Assembly: GCA_029936315.1 (NCBI GenBank)
Contig: JAPYTD010000011.1
Location: forward strand, 19,084-83,083
Direction: 5' to 3'
Length of the DNA stretch: 64,000 nt
Origin: Planctomycetota bacterium
GTDB taxonomy: Bacteria > Planctomycetota > UBA1135 > UBA2386
Of the stretch, positions 56,213 through 64,000 are shown one piece after another. The notes under the pieces were generated by a model that saw only the letters and a program-made list of their open reading frames with translations, had not been told where the DNA came from and made no database searches. The position numbers were made by a program, and so were the translations under genes. How positions within the stretch are numbered: position 1 is the first letter of the stretch; each line of letters starts with the position of its first letter.

Positions 56213-56630
56213 TCACGCCCCGAGTCTTAAGCACTCTGCTCAACCACACCGCGAACCCCGCTCAGGGCGGGAAGGGTCGAATGACCATCCCTTCCGGCAC
56301 CTCTTCCGGTGCTCCCGGAGTTTTGACGCGAACGTGTAACGACCACAATAGAATGTGTGACCCAGAGGGTGCCCCTACCTAGTCACGCCCTGAGTCTTAA
56401 GCACTCTGCTCAACCACACCGCGAACCCCGCTCAGGGCGGGAAGGGTCGAATGACCATCCCTTCCGGCACCTCTTCCGGTGCTCCCGGAGTTTTGACGCG
56501 AACGTGTAACGACCACAATAGAATGTGTGACCCAGAGGGTGCCCCTACCTAGTCACGCCCTGAGTCTTATGCACTCTGCTCAACCACACCGCGAACCCCG
56601 CTCAGGGCGGGAAGGGTCGGATAACCATCC
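56121..56630 (+). repeat. three tandem copies of a 170-bp direct repeat
   Basis: Units begin CTTCYGGCACCTCTTCCGGTGCTCCCGGAG at 56121, 56291, 56461; GAATGTGTGACCCAGAGGG at 56181, 56351, 56521; period exactly 170 bp, only a few substitutions between copies. Confidence 0.97.
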
Positions 56631-57801
56631 GACCCAACTTGCGAACCACCACCCTGGTAACCGTCACCCTGGGAGCCGTCGCCCTGGGAATAGGGGCCAG
56701 GATCCATGTCTGCCGATCCAGGCGGACCTGTCGTCGATGCTGGATGGTGAGTTGGACCCGGCCGGCATTCGGCGGGTAACCATGCATTCGGACGGCTGCG
56801 CAGCGTGCAAGTCGTTCTTCGATGGCATTCGGGAGCAGGTTGGCCTGCATCGCCGCCTCGCTGCCGCGATGGCCTTGCCGGCGGATGGCCCCGAAGTCAC
56901 GAGGGTAGCTACTGGTTCCCTTCCCAGCGGTGCCGAACCCGCGGATAACGCCGCCGCAGCGATGAGTACGGCCGATCAGACGCTTCGTCGTCAATTGACC
57001 GGCAACCAGCGCAAACTGTCGCGCATCCTCTATGAGCTTGGCCGCAACTTCACGTTGATGGGCTTGTCGCCCGAGTTCTCGCGCGAAGTCGCGAAAGAGC
57101 CAGTGCCGCTGCCAGACATGGCCATGCGGGGCCGCAGCCTGGCGGACGAGTTTACGCGGGAGCAAGGTCCCAGCCCGTCTGGATCTGATTCCGCCAAGCC
57201 CCAGTGGGTCGCTGCGAAGGACCTGTTCGATGGACAACTGCGTTCGCCGGCCGAGAACCTGGCACGCGGGCAGCGCCTGCTGACGGAGTGCCTGGCTTTG
57301 GACTTGGGCGCACATGACGCTCGTATCTACCTCGGTCTGGTGCACTACGCGCGCGGCCAGCGGGCGTTGGCGCGCCGCCAGTTCCTTCACGTCCTCGATC
57401 ACTCGTCAGATGCCGTAATGCGCGGATTTGCCCTGTCGAATCTGAGTAACATCCATCTCGACGAAGGTGACTGCGATGGCGCCGTAGCCTTGTTGCTTGA
57501 GGTGGTCGAATCGGGTGCCGCGGACAAGCAACCCCGGTTGATTGCTGCACACTTCAACCTCGCCTTGGCCCATGGCCTTAAGGGAAGCTTTGAAGAGAGT
57601 TTGCGTTGGTTTGCCCAGCTCCATCAAGATGCGCCACACCGGCGTCGTTGGGTCGCCCAGGAGCTGAAACGACGCAGCCACTTCATGCATCTGGTGCACA
57701 CGCACCCGAGCGCTCGCCAGCTTGCAGATCGCTTGCCGCAGTGGTTTCCGTCAGAGGGATCCGGGTTTCCTTCGAGACCATCGGGACTAGGTGGTCGATA
57801 G
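56527..57801 (+). CDS. zf-HC2-like putative anti-sigma / TPR protein
   Basis: LSSMLDGELDPAGIRRVTMHSDGCAACKSFFDGIREQVGLHRRLAAAM zf-HC2-like; C-terminal TPR-like helices; start GTG 56527 or ATG 56569. Confidence 0.75.
   Translation: MTQRVPLPSHALSLMHSAQPHREPRSGREGSDNHPTQLANHHPGNRHPGSRRPGNRGQDPCLPIQADLSSMLDGELDPAGIRRVTMHSDGCAACKSFFDGIREQVGLHRRLAAAMALPADGPEVTRVATGSLPSGAEPADNAAAAMSTADQTLRRQLTGNQRKLSRILYELGRNFTLMGLSPEFSREVAKEPVPLPDMAMRGRSLADEFTREQGPSPSGSDSAKPQWVAAKDLFDGQLRSPAENLARGQRLLTECLALDLGAHDARIYLGLVHYARGQRALARRQFLHVLDHSSDAVMRGFALSNLSNIHLDEGDCDGAVALLLEVVESGAADKQPRLIAAHFNLALAHGLKGSFEESLRWFAQLHQDAPHRRRWVAQELKRRSHFMHLVHTHPSARQLADRLPQWFPSEGSGFPSRPSGLGGR
56614..56635 (+). other. perfect hairpin at the end of the third 170-bp unit
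   Basis: GGGTCGGAT-AACC-ATCCGACCC; corresponding region of units 1-2 is GGGTCGAATGACCATCCC. Confidence 0.7.
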
Positions 57802-57807
57802 GTCCGC

Positions 57808-57859
57808 CTGCAGGTCCGCCTACCACCGACCCGCTGCAGGTCTGCCTACCACCGACCCG
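57808..57859 (+). repeat. 26-bp tandem repeat x2
   Basis: CTGCAGGTCYGCCTACCACCGACCCG twice, one mismatch, in the gap before CDS 57924. Confidence 0.9.
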
Positions 57860-57923
57860 ACCTACGCTGTATACTTGTTTTAGCGACTGCGACCTTGCCC
57901 CGTAGGGCCTCACACGCACCTCC

Positions 57924-58370
57924 ATGAACCACTACCTGCGCAACGTCCTGGCACTGATTGCCGCGGTCTGCTTGGCGATCCCGACTCCGGGGCATGGTGG
58001 TGGCGAGAACAATGGTGGAACTGGTGTCTGGATCCTGCCGGCCTGCGCGAACGTGACCCTGACCAGTCAGGACCCGAACGCGGCATCGCGTGCTGGCACG
58101 ACCTTGTCGAACACGTTGGCCGACGTGAGGCTCAGGGTCGAGAGCAGCATGAGCGCGAGTTCGGCGACGTTCACGGACGATCTGTCCGGCACGGTCGTGG
58201 GCATGCAGGTCTCGGGTCGCATCGTGACGATTCCGAAGCAGCTGCTGCAAGCCTTGGAGCAGAGTGCGATCCGCAAGGCGACCGTGATCATCTCGGATGA
58301 GTCCCAGTGTGGCTACGTCATCCGCGTGTCGATCCTCAGTGACGGCCGGGTGCGACTCCGCGTGCTGTAG
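57924..58370 (+). CDS. small secreted hypothetical protein
   Basis: MNHYLRNVLALIAAVCLAIPTPGHG signal peptide; 148 aa. Confidence 0.6.
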   Translation: MNHYLRNVLALIAAVCLAIPTPGHGGGENNGGTGVWILPACANVTLTSQDPNAASRAGTTLSNTLADVRLRVESSMSASSATFTDDLSGTVVGMQVSGRIVTIPKQLLQALEQSAIRKATVIISDESQCGYVIRVSILSDGRVRLRVL

Positions 58371-58418
58371 CAGCGACTCGGCTCGAGCCAAGAGCGCACC
58401 TTTCGCCTTGGGGAACGA

Positions 58419-59219
58419 TTACGAGATCGTTCGGTTAAGAGCGGTCCGCATCGTTTCGGGGTCATTGGTGCACATTGCATCGACCCCCAACGCCTGTCCG
58501 CCAAACCAGCCGAGTTCGTTGTCGGTCGTGTAGGTGCAGACCAGCAAGCCTTGCGTGTGCAAGCGTTTGACGTCGGCGCGAGTCAGGTCGGTGGCGCGCC
58601 AGTGAACCAGTTGTGCGCCAAATGCCTGCATCTTCTTGATTGCTTCCGACGTGGGAGATGCGACCCCATCCTTGGGACCAAGGGCTGCAATCGCGATCTC
58701 CTTTGCGAGCTGCCGAACGTCGGCCAAGAACTGCCAGTCGAACGACTGCAGGATGACGTCGCCGGTGCGTTGCTCCGCGCGCAAGAACTCGACGTAGCGT
58801 CGGGCCGTGCCTGCCTTGTGCTCGATCAGTGGCACGCACGTGGGCAGCATCGCATCGAGCGCTTCCTTCAGTGTGGGGACAGGTTCGTGAGTTGCGCTGC
58901 CCGCTGCTGCTGCCGCCGCGTTTAGCGTGCGCGCCGTCTGCAGGTCGGTCTGCGCCACCAGCGCCCCCGGGCCGAGGAGTTGGCAGGAATCGGTTGTGCG
59001 ATCCCACGTGGCGTCGTGCACGCAAACCAGCTCGCCGCACGACAGCTCTCGGACGTCGAACTCCTGGATCGCGACGCCGAGCTGCGTTGCCCTTCGAAAG
59101 GCCGTCAGGGTGTTTTCGGGATGCTCCTGGCTGGCGCCGCGGTGGGAGGCGACGAGCGGCCGCAGGCCCGAATTGGCGTGCAAGCGTTCGATGGCGGGGT
59201 GCGGGGAAGGCGTGACCAA
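58419..59219 (-). CDS. glycerophosphodiester phosphodiesterase
   Basis: VASHRGASQEHPENTLTAFRRATQLGVAIQEFDVRELSCGELVCVHDATWDRTTD. Confidence 0.94.
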   Translation of the reverse strand: MVTPSPHPAIERLHANSGLRPLVASHRGASQEHPENTLTAFRRATQLGVAIQEFDVRELSCGELVCVHDATWDRTTDSCQLLGPGALVAQTDLQTARTLNAAAAAAGSATHEPVPTLKEALDAMLPTCVPLIEHKAGTARRYVEFLRAEQRTGDVILQSFDWQFLADVRQLAKEIAIAALGPKDGVASPTSEAIKKMQAFGAQLVHWRATDLTRADVKRLHTQGLLVCTYTTDNELGWFGGQALGVDAMCTNDPETMRTALNRTIS

Positions 59220-59277
59220 AGTGATGCTGCGGAAAAGGGAGGCGTGACTAGCGGGTGCACCCGCATAATCGCGCGCA

Positions 59278-59637
59278 ATGTCATTCGAGTTCTACCGTGT
59301 CCTGCACGCCTGTGGCGCATTGTTGTTGTTCCTCAGTCTCGGCGGGATCTTGCTGACGCCCAAAGACCAGAAACCGGCCAAGCTGGCGATGATCCTGCAC
59401 GGTGTCGCGCTGCTGATCATGGTGGTCGCCGGCGTTGGGGCCGTGCACAAGAGTGCTGATACCGCGACTCCGCTGAAGTGGGGGGCCTGGCTCTACGCCA
59501 AAATCGGTTGCTGGGTCTTGTTGGCGATCCTGCCGGTGTTGATCAAGAAGGGCCTCGTCCCCCGTTTCCTCGGCCTCTTGCTGGCAATCGCCGCTGGCGC
59601 AGCGGCTGTCTGGATTGCCATGGAGAAGCCCTTCTAG
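59278..59637 (+). CDS. small integral membrane protein (SirB-like)
   Basis: 119 aa with four hydrophobic segments. Confidence 0.65.
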   Translation: MSFEFYRVLHACGALLLFLSLGGILLTPKDQKPAKLAMILHGVALLIMVVAGVGAVHKSADTATPLKWGAWLYAKIGCWVLLAILPVLIKKGLVPRFLGLLLAIAAGAAAVWIAMEKPF

Positions 59638-59639
59638 GC

Positions 59640-60788
59640 ATGCACGAACCCCCTGAGATCTTGCTGCTGGGGCCTGGCCCCTCGCCCAGCAGCCCCCACG
59701 TTCGGCGCGCGCAATCGAAGCCCTTGCTTGGGCACCTCGATCCAGACTTCGTGCCGCTGCTTGACGCCGCGCAGATTGGCTTGCGGCGGTTGTTTGGCAC
59801 CGAGAACCAACTGACCTTGCCACTCGCCGGCACCGGGTCCGCGGGCATGGAAGCGATCGTCGCCAACCTCGTCGAGCCAGGCGACCGCGTGGTCGTCGGC
59901 GTGAACGGTGTGTTTGGCCAACGCTTTGCGGACTCGGTGCGTCGGGCCGGCGGGGACGCCGTCGAGGTCGTCGCCGAGTTTGGCACTGCGTTGGACATCA
60001 AGGCCGTTTGCGCTGCGGTTGCCGTTGGAGCGACGAAGCTGTGCGTGGTCGTGCACGCCGAAACGAGCACTGGCGTGTTGACGGATCTGCGCGATATTGC
60101 CGCGGCGACGCGCCAGTCCGGCGCCTTGTTTGCCGTCGACTGCGTTACCAGCATCGGAGGCCTGCCGCTCGACTTTGACGAGATCGGCGTCGACGCTGCG
60201 TTCTGCGGCACCCAGAAGTGCTTGTCCGTGCCGCCAGGTCTGGCGCCGATCACGTTCTCCGAGCGCGCCCTCGAGCGGGTGCATGCGCGCAAGCATCCGG
60301 TGCCGTTCTACTTCGACACCAAATTGCTGACGGGCTACTTCGGCAAGGCCCGCTCGTATCACTACACTGCGCCGGTCAGCATGATCTATGCGCTGGTCGC
60401 TGCCTTGGAAGAGATCGAAGCGGAAGGCCTCGAGGCACGGTTCCAACGGCATCGCGATGTGTCGGCGGCATTGCGTCGCGGTCTTGAGCCGCTCGGGCTT
60501 AAACCGCTCGTCCCGGTCGAGCATGCCGCACCGATGCTGACGACCGTCTGCTATCCCGCTGGCATCGATGACGCAGCCTTCCGCAAGCATCTGCGCCAGC
60601 AGCACCGCATCGAGGTCGGCGGCGGCCTCGGCGCACTCGCCGGCAAGGTCTTCCGGGTCGGCCTTATGGGCCACGGCGCGCGCATCGAGAACGTGCTGCG
60701 CGCATTGGCGGCGTTTGGCGATGCTCTGGCTGCCGCCGGCCACCGCCCGGATGTTTCTGCGGCGCTTGCGGCCGTGCACTGTGACTGA
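59640..60788 (+). CDS. alanine--glyoxylate aminotransferase family protein (class V)
   Basis: LLLGPGPSPSSPHVRRAQSKPLLGHLDPDF, LFAVDCVTSIGGLPLDFDE, CGTQKCLSVPPGLAPI. Confidence 0.94.
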   Translation: MHEPPEILLLGPGPSPSSPHVRRAQSKPLLGHLDPDFVPLLDAAQIGLRRLFGTENQLTLPLAGTGSAGMEAIVANLVEPGDRVVVGVNGVFGQRFADSVRRAGGDAVEVVAEFGTALDIKAVCAAVAVGATKLCVVVHAETSTGVLTDLRDIAAATRQSGALFAVDCVTSIGGLPLDFDEIGVDAAFCGTQKCLSVPPGLAPITFSERALERVHARKHPVPFYFDTKLLTGYFGKARSYHYTAPVSMIYALVAALEEIEAEGLEARFQRHRDVSAALRRGLEPLGLKPLVPVEHAAPMLTTVCYPAGIDDAAFRKHLRQQHRIEVGGGLGALAGKVFRVGLMGHGARIENVLRALAAFGDALAAAGHRPDVSAALAAVHCD

Positions 60789-60813
60789 TGCCGCAGTAAG
60801 GTGCCGGGCAGAA

Positions 60814-61395
60814 ATGGACGAAAGCAAGATTCGCAGTACGATTGAAGATGGCATCGCGACCAAGCAGCGATTCCTTGAGCAGTGCCTACCGTCGCTCGTC
60901 GAACTCAGCGAGCTCGCCGTGAGAACCCTGAAGAACGGCGGCAAGATCATGCTGTGCGGCAATGGCGGTAGTTCGTGTGACGCGGCTCACGCTGCGGGCG
61001 AACTTGTAGGCTGGTTTGAGCACAAAGAACGTCCGGGCTACGCCGCGATCGCGCTCGGCCACCAGGTTCCGGCGCTGACCGCGATCGGCAACGACGTGGG
61101 CTTCGAACACGTGTTCCGCCGCGAGGTCGAAGCGATCGGTAGGCCCGACGACCTGCTGGTCGGCATCACGACGTCGGGCGGCAGCAAAAACGTCTTGCTT
61201 GCGATGCAGCAGGCGAAGCAGATGGGTATGAAAACGGCGCTGTTGTGCGGTGAGAAGCGCGGCGCGTGCGTCGCGCATGCGGACGTTGCGGTGCACGTGC
61301 CGTCGACGAACACCGCGCGCATCCAAGAGAGCCACCTGGTCTGCGTGCACATCGTTTGCGCTGCGGTCGAAGACGCGTTCGCCGACGCGAACTAG
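60814..61395 (+). CDS. gmhA: SIS-domain phosphoheptose isomerase (GmhA-like)
   Basis: GGKIMLCGNGGSSCDAAHAAGELVGWF, LVGITTSGGSKNVLLAMQQAKQMGMKTALLCGEKRG. Confidence 0.88.
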   Translation: MDESKIRSTIEDGIATKQRFLEQCLPSLVELSELAVRTLKNGGKIMLCGNGGSSCDAAHAAGELVGWFEHKERPGYAAIALGHQVPALTAIGNDVGFEHVFRREVEAIGRPDDLLVGITTSGGSKNVLLAMQQAKQMGMKTALLCGEKRGACVAHADVAVHVPSTNTARIQESHLVCVHIVCAAVEDAFADAN

Positions 61396-61399
61396 GTAG

Positions 61400-62182
61400 C
61401 TACTTGCCGCCGCCTGGTCTTGAGTTGCCGGGTTTTGAGTTGCCGGGCTTTGGGTCCTTCACATCCAGTGGCTTGAGCGTGCCGATCTTGAGGCCGCCCT
61501 TCTTGACGTCCGGGTTGACCGCTTCTTTGACGCGCATGCAACTCGACCAGATGCCGGCCACATGCTCGTCGGCGACCATCGGGCCGTTGACGAGGGCCTC
61601 CGTCATGGTGCGCTCGTCGGCGCGCTTCAGGATGTCGTTGGGCCAATCCGTGCCCGGCTTGCCTCGTACCTCGATACCGGTTGGTGGGTTGGTGATCTGC
61701 AACGATTTGTTGGGCAGCACCGAGTTGGTCCAGCGACGCAGGTGCGACGCGAGTTCTTCCAACTCGGGGATTGGCTTGTCGGAGGCGACGGCGACATACG
61801 TCGTGAGCCCGATGACTTCCGCGCGCGTCGTCCATGTAACGTCTTGGTCGGTGAGTTTGCCGGGCAGCGTTGTTTGGCCGCTTGGCAGCGGGTTGGACAG
61901 GTCGCTCTTCAACTCGGGGCTCGGATACAACAGCAGGATGCCATCGACGGTGCTGCGCCCGAACACATACACGTGCCGCGCCTCGCTACAGGAGAAAGAC
62001 AGCCGAATCGGCGTCTCTTCGGCCAGTTCGTCGTAGTTGCGGGCTTGACGGTATTCGCCACCGACGCGAACCCGCCAGGTCGCTGAGGGCACGGACGACA
62101 GGCCGGGCGGAGCGCGGAATTGCCAAATCACCAGGGCGATTCCGATGGCAATCACAGGCACAGCGACGGCGCGGACGTTCAT
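61400..62182 (-). CDS. membrane-anchored hypothetical protein (DUF4384-like)
   Basis: N-terminal TM; SCSEARHVYVFGRSTVDGILLLYPSPELKSDLSNPL; C-terminal KPGNSKPGNSRPGGGK. Confidence 0.55.
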   Translation of the reverse strand: MNVRAVAVPVIAIGIALVIWQFRAPPGLSSVPSATWRVRVGGEYRQARNYDELAEETPIRLSFSCSEARHVYVFGRSTVDGILLLYPSPELKSDLSNPLPSGQTTLPGKLTDQDVTWTTRAEVIGLTTYVAVASDKPIPELEELASHLRRWTNSVLPNKSLQITNPPTGIEVRGKPGTDWPNDILKRADERTMTEALVNGPMVADEHVAGIWSSCMRVKEAVNPDVKKGGLKIGTLKPLDVKDPKPGNSKPGNSRPGGGK

Positions 62183-62262
62183 GGTGCCAAGCTATCCTGG
62201 CCAATGGGCTGGCGTCGAGAGATGCTGTGGGTTCCTGACGCTATCCGTAGACCGGAGGAACC

Positions 62263-63501
62263 ATGAACGTTCGTTGGCTGTTGCCCTTGCTCGTCGTCTC
62301 GCTGTTGCCTGCCCAGAAGAAACGTGCTGCCCGCGATCCCGCGGCTGGTCGCCTCATCACCGAGTTCCCGGTGCCCGACGTGCCGCCACTCAACGTGGCT
62401 GAGGCGAGCACAAAGGCGATCAAGGGCGTGCTCAGGCTGCAGGAAGACGGCAGCCAGTGGCCCTACGAAGGTGTCTACCGCGAAGACCGCGGCTTGTTGC
62501 CGGTTGGTTACCGCATTGGTGGCACGGCCATCACGATCATGGGCCTCGTTGCCGCACCCGGGTATCGCAAGGACACCTCGCGTGTCGCCGCCGTCGAACG
62601 TGGTATCAAGTTCGTGCTTGAGACGCTCAACCACGACCGCATGCAGGAGGGGTTCATCGGCGGCTACGACGTTCGCGGTTGGGGCCACATCTATGCGTTG
62701 ACGTGTTTCCTGCACCTGCGTGATGCGCGTCTTGTGCCCAAGAACATGACCGAAGATGTCGCCGACAAGACCAAGTGGTTGGTCAAGACGCTGTGCGATT
62801 CGGCGATCCCAACGAGCGGCGGTTGGAACTACTCGCGTCGCGCCGGCTACAAGAGCCCGAAGAGCCGGGCGTCGACGTTCATGACCGCGCCGGCGCTGCA
62901 GGCGTTGTTCCATGCGAAGAAGCGAGGATACTCCGTGCCGGACAGCGTCGTCGAAGAAGCGCTGACCGCTCTCGGCCGCGCGCGCACCAAGGTCGGCGGC
63001 TACTCGTATGGCGCCGGCGCCAAGAACCTCAATGACGTTCCGGATGCGGAACTGCGCTTCATGGACCTCGCCGGAAGTTCGGCTGCGCGCGCGGCGGTTT
63101 GTGAAACCACACTGCTGCTCGCCGGCCGCGGCGACAAGGAACGGCACCTGGCGGCACTGAAGTTGTTCTTCAAGCACTGGGACGACCTCGCCGTTCGCAA
63201 GAGCCAGCGCGGTACGCACATCAAGCCGTATGGCATTGCGCCGTACTACTTCATGTTCGGCCACCTCTACTGCGCGCAGGCGATCGAGCAGGTCGAGGAC
63301 AAGGCGCAGCGCGAGGAGTTCCGCGAGCAGATGCGCCAGATTCTGGCGCGTTCGGTGGATGAGACCGGCACGTGGAACGACCGCCAGTTTGGTCGTTCGG
63401 CTGGCTATGGAACGGGGATGGCGCTGATGACGGCGCACATGCCTGGCCTGCCTAGGCCGCATGCTTGGCGGCCGGGTCAGGCGCCGGTGCGGGGCAAGTA
63501 A
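62263..63501 (+). CDS. squalene-cyclase/prenyltransferase-like repeat protein
   Basis: MQEGFIGGYDVRGWGHIYALTCFLHL, GGWNYSRRAGYKSPKSRASTFMTAPALQAL; signal peptide. Confidence 0.7.
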   Translation: MNVRWLLPLLVVSLLPAQKKRAARDPAAGRLITEFPVPDVPPLNVAEASTKAIKGVLRLQEDGSQWPYEGVYREDRGLLPVGYRIGGTAITIMGLVAAPGYRKDTSRVAAVERGIKFVLETLNHDRMQEGFIGGYDVRGWGHIYALTCFLHLRDARLVPKNMTEDVADKTKWLVKTLCDSAIPTSGGWNYSRRAGYKSPKSRASTFMTAPALQALFHAKKRGYSVPDSVVEEALTALGRARTKVGGYSYGAGAKNLNDVPDAELRFMDLAGSSAARAAVCETTLLLAGRGDKERHLAALKLFFKHWDDLAVRKSQRGTHIKPYGIAPYYFMFGHLYCAQAIEQVEDKAQREEFREQMRQILARSVDETGTWNDRQFGRSAGYGTGMALMTAHMPGLPRPHAWRPGQAPVRGK

Positions 63502-63614
63502 GCAAGATGCTGTGACCACTCAGCTTGCGGGGGCAAGTGTGGACCGATACTCGTCACCCGCACGTTCTGACTCAACGCCTCCCTGCGCATTGACTCGCTG
63601 ATCGTTGAGCTTCA

Positions 63615-63947
63615 TCAACAGTCGTCGTCATCCCAAAGCAAGAACGCTTGCAGGGGAGCGGTCAAGCAGTCGAGGCCCAGAGTGAATGGCGTTGCGAGAA
63701 CTCGCAGGCCAAACAGCTTCCAGCTCCATTCCGTCCCTGCGTCGTACTGCATGACGGACTCTTGTTTTCCGGTGGATGCGTTCTTCGACTCGTGCAATTC
63801 GAAGCCCCATACGGTCATCGTGAAGCAGCTGGGTAAGACCAGTAGCAGTGCGGCGAGCAGGCCAGCGCGCGCGTGGTGACCGGCGCCTTGGCGCCGGGCT
63901 GTGTGGCTGTTCAGCAGTTTGGTTGTACTCATGTCTGACCCGCGCAA
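63615..63947 (-). CDS. YceK/YidQ-like lipoprotein
   Basis: LLVLPSCFTMTVWGFELHESKNASTG; RVLATPFTLGLDCLTAPLQAFLLWDDDDC; start uncertain. Confidence 0.7.
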   Translation of the reverse strand: MRGSDMSTTKLLNSHTARRQGAGHHARAGLLAALLLVLPSCFTMTVWGFELHESKNASTGKQESVMQYDAGTEWSWKLFGLRVLATPFTLGLDCLTAPLQAFLLWDDDDC

Positions 63948-64000
63948 CTCAGGTTGTGCGATGCACCATCTGTGGGCTCGCTTGATCGGTCGGCATCACC

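Noticed and set aside
56321-56356. sigma-70 promoter TTGACG...TAGAAT in each 170-bp unit
   Set aside because: Spacer is 20 nt, too long for a confident call; would need TSS mapping.
56121-56630. CRISPR array interpretation of the 170-bp repeats
   Set aside because: Units are contiguous, 170 bp, with no unique spacers; no cas genes nearby.
59634-63519. 442-aa (59634-60962) and 446-aa (62179-63519) minus-strand ORFs
   Set aside because: Antisense to the class V aminotransferase and the cyclase-like gene, both with clear motifs.

Overview
This 64 kb, high-GC, gene-dense window looks chromosomal. I infer Planctomycetota from its PA14/multi-haem cytochrome, beta-propeller dehydrogenase, ECF-sigma plus Ser/Thr kinase, squalene-cyclase-like and Gly/Pro-rich secreted proteins; no search was run. 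I found no convincing rRNA, tRNA, CRISPR array, IS element or prophage. Recognisable housekeeping genes: rpiA, rlmH, an RsmB-type methyltransferase, queA, queG, thiE, a YgiQ-type radical SAM protein, M17 and M1 aminopeptidases, a DEAD-box helicase, a GltP-type symporter, a GmhA-like SIS isomerase and a GDPD. Notable loci: (1) a 5-gene, mostly overlapping operon (ECF sigma, Ser/Thr kinase, large carboxypeptidase-regulatory-like protein, penta-haem cytochrome with inserted PA14, beta-propeller; 6858-16866); (2) a second sigma factor / zf-HC2 protein pair whose junction carries three tandem 170-bp repeats (56121-56630) that encode the sigma C-terminus in the first copy and the zf-HC2 N-terminus in the last; (3) a BlaI-type repressor with a perfect 28-bp palindromic operator and a vestigial BlaR1; (4) an LpoB-containing block of exported proteins (39956-44151); (5) a C-terminal domain that appears shared by a MauG/CcpA-type di-haem peroxidase and an unrelated secreted protein; (6) several gene remnants (DinB, YdeI, BlaR1) and small ORFs missing from the ORF track. 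Short tandem duplications recur through the window. Start codons are my choices where the ORF track extends upstream of a plausible signal peptide.
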